Source of the DNA: Setophaga petechia
Taxonomy: Eukaryota > Chordata > Aves > Passeriformes > Parulidae
Assembly: GCA_024362935.1 (NCBI GenBank)
Contig: JANCRA010000030.1
Span: 7,236,096 to 7,300,095 of the forward strand
Reading direction: 5' to 3'
Length of the DNA stretch: 64,000 nt
This document shows, piece by piece, positions 51,584 through 61,716 of this stretch (within the stretch, counting starts at the first letter, position 1; each line of letters opens with the position of its first letter). The position numbers and the translations under genes are program-made. Below the pieces are notes generated by a model, which saw only the letters and a program-made list of their open reading frames with translations, was not told where the DNA came from and made no database searches.

Positions 51584-52140
51584 TGATGGTGTATCTCTGA
51601 GCATCTAGAAAACTCTAAAATAAACTTTTTTTTTATTTGAAAAAACAAACTGACCCAGCTGGGCTGGAGAACGCTTTGCATTGGAGGAACTTTGCAGCTC
51701 TGGGCACTGCAGGAGTGACCCTGGGAGCAGGAATGAGCTGAGGGCTCACAGCCAGCACTGAGCAATTCCAGAACAGATTTGCTTCTAAGCAATCCAGGAG
51801 CTGTGCCCAGCACTGCTAACTCTGGGCAGAGATTTCTCTGTGCCAACACTGATAACTCTGGGCACAGATTTCTCTGTGCCACCTCTGCCCATGCCCTGCC
51901 AGGCAGAGGGGTTTGCACAGCCTGCAATCACAGGGAGGCATTTTCTGCTTTGCTTCTGAACTCAGAAAGGGCAGAACAAATCCTCAGGCCAAGCATCCCC
52001 AGCCTCAGGCAGAAACTTGACCCCAAACTCAGACACAAACTGATGGTATCTCTGAGCAACCAGAAAAATCTCTCAAATAAACTCTGTCAGGTCTGAAAAA
52101 ACAAAGCAGCTGGGCTGGGGAGCACTTGGCATGGGAGGGA
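51584..52140. repeat. Spaced direct repeat of about 100 bp
   Basis: gatggtgtatctctgagcat (51584) with aaaataaact and gctgggctgga recurs diverged at 52041 (gatggtatctctgagcaacc, caaataaact, gctgggctggg), 457 bp apart. A smaller duplication (aactctgggcagagatttct) lies between them at about 51830-51885. Confidence 0.75.
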
Positions 52141-52349
52141 GGCAGAGATACCATTCCTGAGCTGGATAATGGCACCCCACCATCAAAACACTGCTGGGAA
52201 CAGTCCCAGGGACAGCAATGCTCAAAGGAAAGCATCCTCAGAGCAAGGAGGATTCCATCCAGCTGCCTCCTGCCTGGGGTGCTGCAGAATCCTGGATTTT
52301 GTCCCTCTGCAGCTCCTGTTTGCTCTTCTCCCTGCACACTTGGGCACCT

Positions 52350-53110
52350 CTGGGCTGGGCACCACCTGGGATTTGCACACCAGGGTCTCACCAGCAGCTT
52401 GCAGCCTCCCCTCTCCCTGTTTGCACATCCCTGTGCCATGGCTGGGCACTCTGGGCACACCCTGGGCTGGGCACACCTGGGATTTGCACACCAGGGTCTC
52501 ACCAGCAGCTTGCAGCCTCCCATCTCTCTGTTTGCACATCCCTGTGCCATGGCTGGGCACCCTGGGCACCCCCTGGGCTGGGCACCACCTGGGATTTGCA
52601 CACCAAGGTCTCACCAGCAGCTTCCAGCCTCCCATCTCCCTGTTTGTACATCCCTGTGCCATGGCTGGGCACCCTGGGCACACCCTGGGCTGGGCACCAC
52701 CTGGGATTTGCACACCAGGCTCTCACCAGCAGCTTGCAGCCTCCCATCTCCACTTTTGAACATCCCTGTGCCATGGCTGGGCACCCTGGGCACACCCTGG
52801 GCTGGGCACCACCTGGGATTTGCAGGCTCTCACCAGCAGCTTGCAGCCTCCCATCTCCCTGTTTGCACATCCTTGTGCCATGGCTGGGCACTCTGGGCAC
52901 ACCTGGGCTGGGCACCACCTGGGATTTGCACACCAGGGTCTCACCAGCAGCTTGCAGCCTCCCATCTCCCTGTTAGCACATCCCTGTGCCATGGTTGGGC
53001 ACCCTGGGAACACCTGGGCACCCCTGGGCTGGGCACCACCTGGGATTTGCACACCAGGGTCTCACCAGCAGCTTGCAGCCTCCCATCTCCCTGTTTGCAC
53101 ATCTCTTTGC
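52350..53110. repeat. About 111-bp tandem repeat, seven copies
   Basis: Units begin tgggctgggcaccacctggg or a close variant at 52351, 52463, 52574, 52686, 52798, 52904 and 53025. Each contains caccagcagcttgcagcctc and catccctgtgccatggctgg. Spacing is 111-112 bp in the first five and 106 and 121 in the last two. A 394-codon plus-strand frame and other long frames arise from near-multiple-of-three periodicity, with no recognisable domain. Confidence 0.95.
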
Positions 53111-53257
53111 CATGGTTTGGACCAGCCTGGACCAGCCTGGAAATGCAGAACAGCCCAGAGAGTGAGTGGAGCACAAACCACAACCTGCCTGCTCTGGATC
53201 AGTCATTGGTGTTCTGGTCTGGGGCTAAACCTGCAAGAGCTGGTGTCCTGGGAAAGC

Positions 53258-53806
53258 TGGGCTGGAACAGAGGCTGGATGGAGTTACAGAATAAAACAGG
53301 GATTAAGTAAAAGGATCTCCTCCATGGATGCACCTTGGGCAGCACAAGAGCTCAGCCAGGGCTGCACCCAAGATGAACCAAAATGGTCACAAAATGAACT
53401 ACAATGGTCCCAAAATGCACCCAAAGTGAACCAAAATGGTCCCAAAATGCACCCAAAATGAACCAAAATGGTCACAAACTGCACCCAAGATGAACCAAAA
53501 TGTTCCCAAAATGCACGGGTGGGCACAGGGTCTGTCCCTGGGATCAGTTCTGCTCCATTTGCATCTTGCAGTTCATTGTCCCATCCCAGCTTTAGCCCAG
53601 GCAGTCCCACCCTGCTTGTTTTTCTCTCTCCAGCCCACGGTGTTTGTGCTCCTGGGCTGAGATTTGGATCATTTGTCCTTGGTCCCCAGCTGGAGCAGGA
53701 ATTGTTTTGTCTCCCTGCTCTGTGCACAGAGCTCACCATCCCCTGATATGAAGTTCAGAATTTCACACAAAAGCAGCACAGAATCTGAAAATATAAAAGC
53801 TAAACC
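53258..53806 (+). mobile_element. LTR-like repeat family B, copy 4
   Basis: Its features are collinear with copy 1: gaataaaacagggattaag, aaaggatctcctccatgg, accaaaatggtcccaaaatg repeats (more units here, 53375-53520), gatcagttctgctccatttg, ttgttttgtctccctgctct, and a final aaaatataaaagctaaac. Confidence 0.75.
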
Positions 53807-55980
53807 TGAGGGATAAGCCCAAGCCAGCCCTTTTCCCTGGACACAGAGCAGCCAGGACTGCTGCTGCTGCTTCAGCATCCCAAGAATTAACTGAGGAATT
53901 CCTTAAATCACCATCTCCTGATGCAAGCTGAGCACAGCATCAGCCCAGGCTGGGCAGGAGCAATCAGCCACGGTGTGATGCTTTCCTGGGATGCCAAGGG
54001 TGGGCACAGCTCCATGAAGGGATCCCATCAGATGGATTTTCCTACAGCCACCCTCTCAAACCAGCCCACACCCACCCAGCTGCCTGCTGAGGATGAGGCT
54101 GCTCAATAATAACTGCTTTGGACAACTGGTTTGAGCCTTTCCAGTGCCTGACCTGGGTGATTTCCCCAGGGGCTCTGTTTCACCTGCCCAGGTGTGCCAC
54201 AGCTTCTCCTCCCACTCCCTCTCACGCCAGCTGTGGTGTTTGCTGGCATCCAGCTTCTGGAGAGGTGCCAGCTGAGCTGGTTTGTGCTGATACATATTTG
54301 ATAAGGATTTCAAATCCAAGCCAGGGAGGTTTTCCTGTGATGGCACATCCAGGCTTCTGTCCCTGTATTTACTGCAACAGATGGGGAAGTCTGGGCATGG
54401 TAAAGCCTCTTCCCTCCTCCAACAAGCACCAGGGATCCTTCCCTGCCACTTCCATTTGTTTTATTGCTGGTCCCAGAGCTCTGGCAGCTCCTCCTCCTTC
54501 CCCAGCCCCATTAGCTGTAAAGTGCTTGAATGGGCTTTTAAAAGCAACGTTATTAAACCATCACTATTTTGCATTAAACCCATGATTTGGTCACATTACG
54601 TGCTGGGGATGCAAATATTAAATCACTGGGCAAAGCCACTGCTGATTTTTCCAGTGGGAACAGGACTTGTGTAGGATTTTAACAGGTTTATTTTGGGCTC
54701 TTTGGGGTTGGCATCATGTCCAAAATCATGAAGCCTTTCAAGAGTGAGCAGTCACTGCAAAACCAGCACTGTTCCCTTACCAGGAGGAGAAAAGAACAAT
54801 TCAGGTGGATTTATGGCTGCTGCTAGAAAATCTCTGCACTCTGTCACAGCATCATAAGTTACCCAGGTGCACACACCCCATCTCCCATATTTAAGACACC
54901 AATTTGTCTTTTGCCATCACAGACCAGCTGAGGAAGGAAGGGTGTCCCTAAACCCCAATGTCTGTGTGTCAGAGGTGTCTATGTGTCAGAGGTGCCCATG
55001 TCCTCTGTCCCACCTGGCCAGGGCAGGTCCCTCACCTTCCCAGGACACAGAGAAGATCCAAAAGCAACAAGAGAAGAAGGCAAAGCAGCCCAGCACAGAG
55101 AAACAGCCACAAACCAGCCCAGCCAGAACCCTGCTCAGCTCCAAACCCAGGAATTAATGCCCTGAAACTCCAGTGCCTGCTTTGTGCTGCTGAGTTCCTC
55201 TAATACAGCAGCAATAAAGAGTTATTCTGCTCCTTAATGGGCTCTCTCCTCCACTGAGCCACTGCCTCGTTCAGGACTTTTATTATCTCTATGTGATAGC
55301 AGCGAGGAGCTGCCTTTGATGGGACTTTAAAAGCCTCAGGGGGGGAAACCCAGCAGTTTCTCAAGTGAGCCAACACCAAAATCAACAGAGATGAGCTGGG
55401 AAAGAGCCTCCAGCTGAGCAGGGCACAGAGACTGAATTGACAGCCCTGGAATAGTGGGAGCAGTGAGCTCAGCAGCACCCATGGGTGCTGGATGTGCTCC
55501 CTCCTGATTACAGACATTAAAAAATTGGCTCTTAAGGAAAAATAAAATCCAGGGTGTGACTGGAGAGGGTTTGCATGGCTTTGTGATGGTTACAAAAAGA
55601 GCTTGTCCTTTGGGAAAGGAGGGTAATGAGGCAGGGGAACTGAGCTTTTCCCTGCAAATTACAGGGGGGAAAACCACAAACAAACCTGGCTTGGCTTGGA
55701 GCTTGGCCCAGGAGCCTGGAGGGGACGTTCAGGTGAGCACCAGGCAGAATTTCTCACTGCCCACCCCAACACAGCCCCTCTGCTCTGTCCAGCTCCTTGC
55801 CCTGCCCCTAATGAGCTGTTCCCTAATGAACCTGGCAGGATGCCCAGCTCTGAGCAGCAGAGGAGGGGGCTGCAGCGTGGGAAGGTGTGGAGCACGTGGC
55901 AGGACGTGGGCGCTGACAGCCCCTGCTGAAAGCCACCAAGCTGTGCTGGGCACATGGCCTGGAAAGAGGGGCAGGAAGGG
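53807..55980. other. Intron upstream of W1, no feature recognised
   Basis: No repeat or exon was recognised, apart from a short doubled phrase (gtgtcagaggtg) near 54965-54993. Confidence 0.6.
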
Positions 55981-56145
55981 GGGAAAAAATCCTTAAAAAT
56001 CTTTAAAACAATCCTTTTAAAATCCTTTAAAAATCCTTTAAAAAATCCTAAAAAAAATCCTTAAAAAATTCCGAACAAAAAAAGCCCTAAAAAAAAAAAA
56101 GAATCCTAAAAAAAATCCTAAAAAAAAAAAAAAAATCCTTAAAAC
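55981..56145. repeat. A-rich low-complexity tract
   Basis: Repeats of aaaatcctttaaaa and aaaaaatccta, including poly-A runs. Confidence 0.92.
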
Positions 56146-56844
56146 TACTAATTAGCTCCAAATGCTGATAAATGGGTTTATATAGGTGCTCTGCAAAGCC
56201 TGAGCTGCCCCAGGGACACCTCGTGCCCAGGTGTGGGAGCAGCAGCAGGACAGGTGGTCCAAACCTTGGCCAGGATGATCTGGATGGATCCCTGCAGGCT
56301 GTGGAGAGCCTAGAAAAGCCTCAGAGCTCATCCCATGCTAAGCAGGGTGGTTATAAGCATCATATCTGTGCTTTCCATGGATGTAACAACCAGGAATATT
56401 CATGGGAAAGGGTCCTGCAGGCAACTCCTGACCCCACAGCACTGATGCAAAAGGATGGGATGGACAGACAGCCCCAAAAATGGCCCCAATATTTGTCTTA
56501 GGCCATAGGGAACACCAGGACAGGCTAAACTTTGTCAGAAATCAGCTGCTCCTGCTAACATTTGAATTCAAATTCCTCAAACATTTGAATTCAGTCAGAT
56601 TTAATTCAGTTTACTCCCCAAGATTGTGGGCCAGCTGCTCCACAACATCATGCCAAAGGGCTCCAGGTCCTTCTCTGACCCCAGCCCATAAATCAGGGTG
56701 CCCAAAGTCAGGCACTCAATGAAAATTCTCATCCTGTGACCCAAAAAGAGACACCCCAAGAAACTTCTCCAGGGAAATGCCCCCGTCAGAGGCACTCAAA
56801 ATAAAAATCTGCTCAGGCAGAGCATGGACAAGGAGCAGCCCACG
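56146..56844. other. Intron upstream of W1, possible degraded CR1
   Basis: Phrases such as gtgggccagctgctccacaa resemble eroded CR1 but are too degraded to call. No exon was recognised. Confidence 0.4.
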
Positions 56845-57080
56845 TTAATTCCTGGTGGCAGAAGGTGGGACAGGGGCATGGCTCTGCTCACAGCTGTCAC
56901 CTGGGCTGTCCTCACACCTGGAATTCTGCACCCAACTGCCACAGGCCACCCAGAAAAGCTGTGGCTGCCCCATCCCTGGAATTGCTGAAGGATGCTTGGG
57001 ACAACCTGCACCACTGAAGGTGGGACAAGATGGGCTTGAATGTCCAAATTCTGTGTTTTTATCACTCCATGACCAGACTC
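56845..57080 (+). mobile_element. CR1 LINE 3' region (sense orientation, degraded)
   Basis: ccacccagaaaagctgtggc, tgccccatccctggaattgc, tgaaggatgcttgggacaac and gacaagatgggcttgaatgt are CR1 phrases in the right order. Confidence 0.75.
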
Positions 57081-57789
57081 TAAATTAAAAAGCTGCCAGC
57101 CCAGCCCTTTCATCAGCTCCACCCTGAGATATTCCAAGTGAATTCCAGACCAGGGCACTTCCAAGGGTTCCCTGCATACTGCAAGGAGAGGCTCTCCTGC
57201 ACAAACAACCCCCCCTTTCCCCCAGTATTGATTGGATTTGTTGAAACAGATGGAGAAAACAGCTAGTCAGATGCAAAACACGGATATCCAAACCTGCTTC
57301 CAAGAAACTGGCTTTAATCTGTATTAAATTTAATCCCTTTCGATCAAGGCCTGGGATGGAAGCAGAAAATATTACAGATTTTCACATACCTCTGGCTTCC
57401 CATTTCCTCTTGGCTCCAAAAGGGAGCTGGGAGGTCAGAGCAAAACATGTGGAGCAGCAAAAAAAAAAAGGAAAAAATAGGTTTAGCAAGGTTTTTTGCA
57501 TGTGCTGGAGAAATTGGAAGCATCCATATGAAACCAATCCACTTGCATAAAAAGGAATTTACCTATTGGAGAGAGAGAGAGCTCAAAATTCTCCTTGCCT
57601 GATTTCCTGCAGATATTATCTGCTTAAAGCAGGTTCTTGCTGGCACTAAGCATTGCTATATTACAACACAGCAAATTAATTAATTAATTAAGGTTCAGTC
57701 AGTGGAAAGGGCATAAATTACACCTGACAACAGTTACAAGTCATAGTACAATAGTCACAATAGTTACCAGTACAGCACAATCCAAAAAA
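57081..57789. other. Intron upstream of W1, no clear feature
   Basis: A (ttaa)n microsatellite lies at about 57677-57692. Nothing else was recognised. Confidence 0.55.
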
Positions 57790-58565
57790 CACAACTCGTC
57801 CTCTACCTCTCTTAACAAAACTCCTAAAAAAATGTAATTTTTAAGTAATATTACTACCAAAAATTCAAAATTCTCTTCCACCACCCATACTAACAAAACT
57901 CCCAAAAAATTTTGTTACTATAACAACACCCCTACCAAAAACTTCCATAAAAATATCCAAAACCAAAAATATCCAAAATTCTACACTACATACATAACTT
58001 ACTCATTGCAGCTCCAAGGCAAACAAAAATAAAGCAGTAATATTACTACCAAAAATTCAAATATTACTACCAAAAGTAATATTAATATTACTAAGTAATA
58101 TTACTTAGTAATATTACTACCAAAAATTTAAAATTCTCTTCCACCATCCATACTAACAAAACTCCCCAAAAAATTTGTTACGGTAACAACAACTACCCCT
58201 ACTAAAAACTTCTACAAAAATATCCAAAAACAAAAATATCCAAAATCCAAAATTCTACACTACATACATAACTCACTCATCACAGCTCCAACGCAAACAA
58301 AAATAAAGCAGTAATATTACTACCAAAAATTCAAATATTACTACCAAAAGTAATATTAATATTACTAAGTAATATTACTTAGTAATATTACTACCAAAAA
58401 TTCAAAATTCTCTTTCACCACCCATACTAACAAAACTCCCCAAAAGATTTGTTACTGTAACAACAACTACCCCTACTAAAAACTTTCACAAAAATATCCA
58501 AAATTCTACACTACATACATAACTCACTCATCACAGCTCCAACGCAAACAAAAATAAAGCCAACC
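57790..58565. repeat. G-depleted tandem array, period about 275 bp, with long palindromes
   Basis: Two full copies (58034 and 58309 onwards, marked by gcagtaatattactacc) and a partial earlier copy carry ctacactacatacataactc, caaaaatatccaaa and taacaaaactcccc. The plus strand is nearly free of G across about 700 bp. Each full copy holds the same 34-bp perfect palindrome built from TAATATTAC and TTAGTAATATTA (58083-58116 and 58357-58390). Its origin is unknown. A decayed LTR or a satellite is possible. Confidence 0.9.
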
Positions 58566-59164
58566 CGTGCTAGTGTTGTTACTAAAATCCAAAATACTAA
58601 ACATTTCTACAACAAAAATCCAAAGCTACAACATCAACTCTCCAAGGCTCCTGCAGCAGCAGCTCAACCACCCCAAGGCTGTTTGAGACCAGCTGTGTTT
58701 TACAAATCAGGAGAAAAACCTGGTTTAAGCTCAAAGGAATTCCTGTAATTCCAAGGTACACAAAAGAGGCAGGAAGCAAACAGGAGCGTTTTAAGTGCAC
58801 TGTAAGAGGCAGCTTTTAGAATTTGCCTGGGATTTGCTGCTTTGATTTGCTCCAAAGCTGGCACTGCTGTGTTTGCAGGGATGGGAGACCTTTCCCACTG
58901 AAGTTTTTCCTTCAGGGCTTGCAGCAGGAATCCCTCTTGGTTCCAGAGATGGAGGGGCTGCTCCAGCTTCCTGCACAAGCACAGACCCACCTGGATGAAA
59001 CATCTTCACTTGAGGTTTAAAAAAAGGAGGTATAAGGTTTAGGTTTAAAAAAAAAAAGAAGGGAAAAAAGCCCAGAAGAGAAGGAAGGAGCAAAAGAATT
59101 CGATGTGCCCATGAGCTGTGGGACACACAGCCAGGAGAGGGATGGAGCTCTCCTCTGCCTGTCA

Positions 59165-59295
59165 CACACATCTTTTATGGAAAATCCTTTTTCCTTAGGA
59201 TTTTTCCTCCTGAGAAGCTGAGAGGCCTCAGGAACAAAATGTAAACAATGGTTATCTGCTGCTGTGGAATGCAACAGGTGCATCCACGTGAGTTT
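59165..59295 (+). mobile_element. Truncated LTR fragment related to the LTR at 972
   Basis: ttatggaaaatcctttttcc, ttaggatttttcctcctgag, aagctgagaggcctcagga and aatgcaacaggtgcatcc parallel the start of the LTR at 972-2025 (ttctggaaaaatccccttgc, gggaagctgagaagcctcag). The 3' part is missing. Confidence 0.65.
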
Positions 59296-60254
59296 GCATC
59301 ATTTTTTGGGAAAAAAACCCAAACCAACTACAAATGTTTAAAGCCTTATTCTGTAAGAAAAGGCCAGTGTTAAATATCAGAGCTCCTGATTTGTGTGTTT
59401 TGTTCTTCCTCACTGCACAATTCCTGCCCAGTTTTCCAAGAACTGTTTCAAAAGGAAGAGAAAGGGAAAGGAAAGCTCTCCCAGGCAAACAAACATTACC
59501 AGGAGCTTTTCTCTCTGCAATTATTCAATGTTTGACACAAATGAAGCCTCTCCAGACTGAGCAGTGCACCCATGTGTGCTCTGGGTGCTGCTCCTCCTCT
59601 TCCCTGCCCTCCCTGAAGGAGATAAAAGGATTGGGTTTTATTTTATTACAGATTCTGCTTTGCTGGTGAAATACCTTCCAGAAATAAATGTTATTTCAGA
59701 AATTAAAAAAGGGTTTTCCATCAATCATAGCCTGAGCACAGAAACAACCCTCACTTCCTCCGTGATTCAGTTCTCAAAATAGCAAACCCTGAATTTCCCA
59801 AATCCATGATTCACTGGAAGCATCAGGAGGTTTCCAGACAAAACTCTCTGTCTGGAGCAGCCTCCTACCCCTGGGCAAGCAAATTCCTGCTCTGGGCTTT
59901 CCAAAAAGAATGGCACATGGCACAGAGACCTCTGACACTGCCACATTTTTATCTTTAATTAATCCTATGACATCAATTAATGCATTTCCACCTGCAGGAA
60001 GGAACAGCAACCCACAAGGCATTTTCCAGAGATGCCCAGAAACCACCTCCCTCCCTCTCATCCTGTAACAGAGGATAAATACACCCACCACAAAGTGCTT
60101 TGATTTGACTGAGGATTTTAAATTTAGCTGCAGCTCTGCCTCTGCAGACAGCACATTTACTGCTCTGGGGGTGACTGAAATTCACTGAAATGTGCATCAC
60201 TCCCAGTAAAAGCACCCAGAAAAGAACTGCACTGAAAAAACATCCAAAACTGGC

Positions 60255-60390
60255 TCCTCTGGCAGGGTGTCAGAGCTCACAAATGACAGGGTGGAAGGGG
60301 CAGCTGGATGGATTTCCTCAGTCACTGCTGCACAGAGGGTGAGACAAGATGATCTAAGGGTCCCTTCAGGCCTAACAAATCCATACAGCT
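60255..60390 (+). mobile_element. CR1-like 3' fragment
   Basis: gagacaagatgatctaaggg, tcccttcaggcctaacaaat is the CR1 terminal phrase. Upstream sequence is diverged. Confidence 0.6.
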
Positions 60391-61006
60391 GTAAAAAAAA
60401 GGAAAAAAAAAAGGAAAAAATATCATAGATTAGATCTTGTCTGTCTCCAAGAAAAAAAAAAAAAGGAGTCAGGCATGATGTTTACAGGCAGTGATTTAAG
60501 GAATGCAAATGGCTTTGTCAAGGATGCTCAGGCAGATCCTCCAGTGTGAGCTCAGCTCTGCTCAGGACCTGCAGGGAGCCAGGATGGTTGGAAACAGCAG
60601 GGAGAGCAAAGACAGAGCTGGGGAGCCCCATCCTCACATGGGGCAGCACACGGGGGATGCTGGCATCCCCAGGGAACACCATCCCCACGCCCCCAGCATC
60701 CCCCTGCTCGCTGTGCAGCCTCACAGCAGCTCCCCAAGTGCCACCAGCTGCTTATCAGCTGCTAAAAACGCCTTTAAAAATTAATAGGAACAGATTGAGC
60801 AAGTGTGGAACACGCAGAGAGATGAGGCTTTGAGGGATTTCGACACCAGACGTTCAAACCCAGTGGGCTGGGGAGAGCCAGGCTTGGTACAGGAGTGAAA
60901 ATGCCAAAAATACACATCATCACACAGAGAAAGGGAAATGTGGCTTCAAGCACCTCCTCCCTGCCCTTTAATCAGAGTTTAGAGACAAAGAGCAGCTGGG
61001 CTGTGC
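60391..61006. other. Intron upstream of W1, A-rich start then unique sequence
   Basis: Poly-A runs lie at 60392-60420 and 60450-60464. Otherwise nothing was recognised. Confidence 0.55.
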
Positions 61007-61716
61007 ACTGTGGTCAGCCTGGGGTTGTAGGGGAAGGGGAAAAAATGGGATTTATCCATGTGTGAGTACAGGTTCCCATCACCACAGCCCCCTGAACTGT
61101 GGTCAGCCTGGGGTTGTAGGGGAAGGGGAAAAAATGGGATTTATCCAAGTGTGAGTACAGGCTCCCACCACCACAGCCCTCTGAATTGTGGTCAGCCTGG
61201 GGTTGTAGGGGAAGGGTTAAAAATGGGATTTATCCATGTGTGAGTACAGGCTCCCATCACCACAGCCCCCTGAACTGTGGTCAGCCTGGGGTTGTAGGGG
61301 AAGGGGAAAAATGGGATTTATCCAAGTGTGAGTACAAGCTCCCATCACCACAGCCCCCTGAACTGTGGTCGGCCTGGGGTTGTAGGGGAAGGGGAAAAAA
61401 TGGGATTTATCCATGTGTGAGTACAGGCTCCCATCACCACGGCCCCCTGAACTGTGGTCGGCCTGGGGTTGTAGGGGAAAGGGAAAAATGGGATTTATCC
61501 AAGTGTGAGTACAGGCTCCCATCACCACGGCCCCCTGAACTGTGGTCGGCCTGGGGTTGTAGGGGAAGGGGAAAAATGGGATTTATCCAAGTGTGAGTAC
61601 AGGCCCCCATCACCACAGCCCCCTGAACTGTGGTCAGCCTGGGGTTGTAGGGGAAGGGTTAAAAATGGGATTTATCCAAGTGTGAGTACAGGCCCCCATC
61701 ACCACAGCCCCCTGAT
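61007..61716. repeat. 89-bp tandem repeat, eight copies
   Basis: Units begin actgtggtcagcctggggtt or close variants at about 61007, 61096, 61185, 61275, 61363, 61452, 61540 and 61628. They contain gggatttatccaagtgtgag and ccatcaccacagccccctga. Copies differ at a few positions (atgtg/aagtg, cacag/cacgg), so the array is young. Confidence 0.95.

Noticed and set aside
52126..53310. 394-codon plus-strand open frame
   Set aside because: It arises from the 111-bp tandem array. Other phases are also open and no domain is visible.
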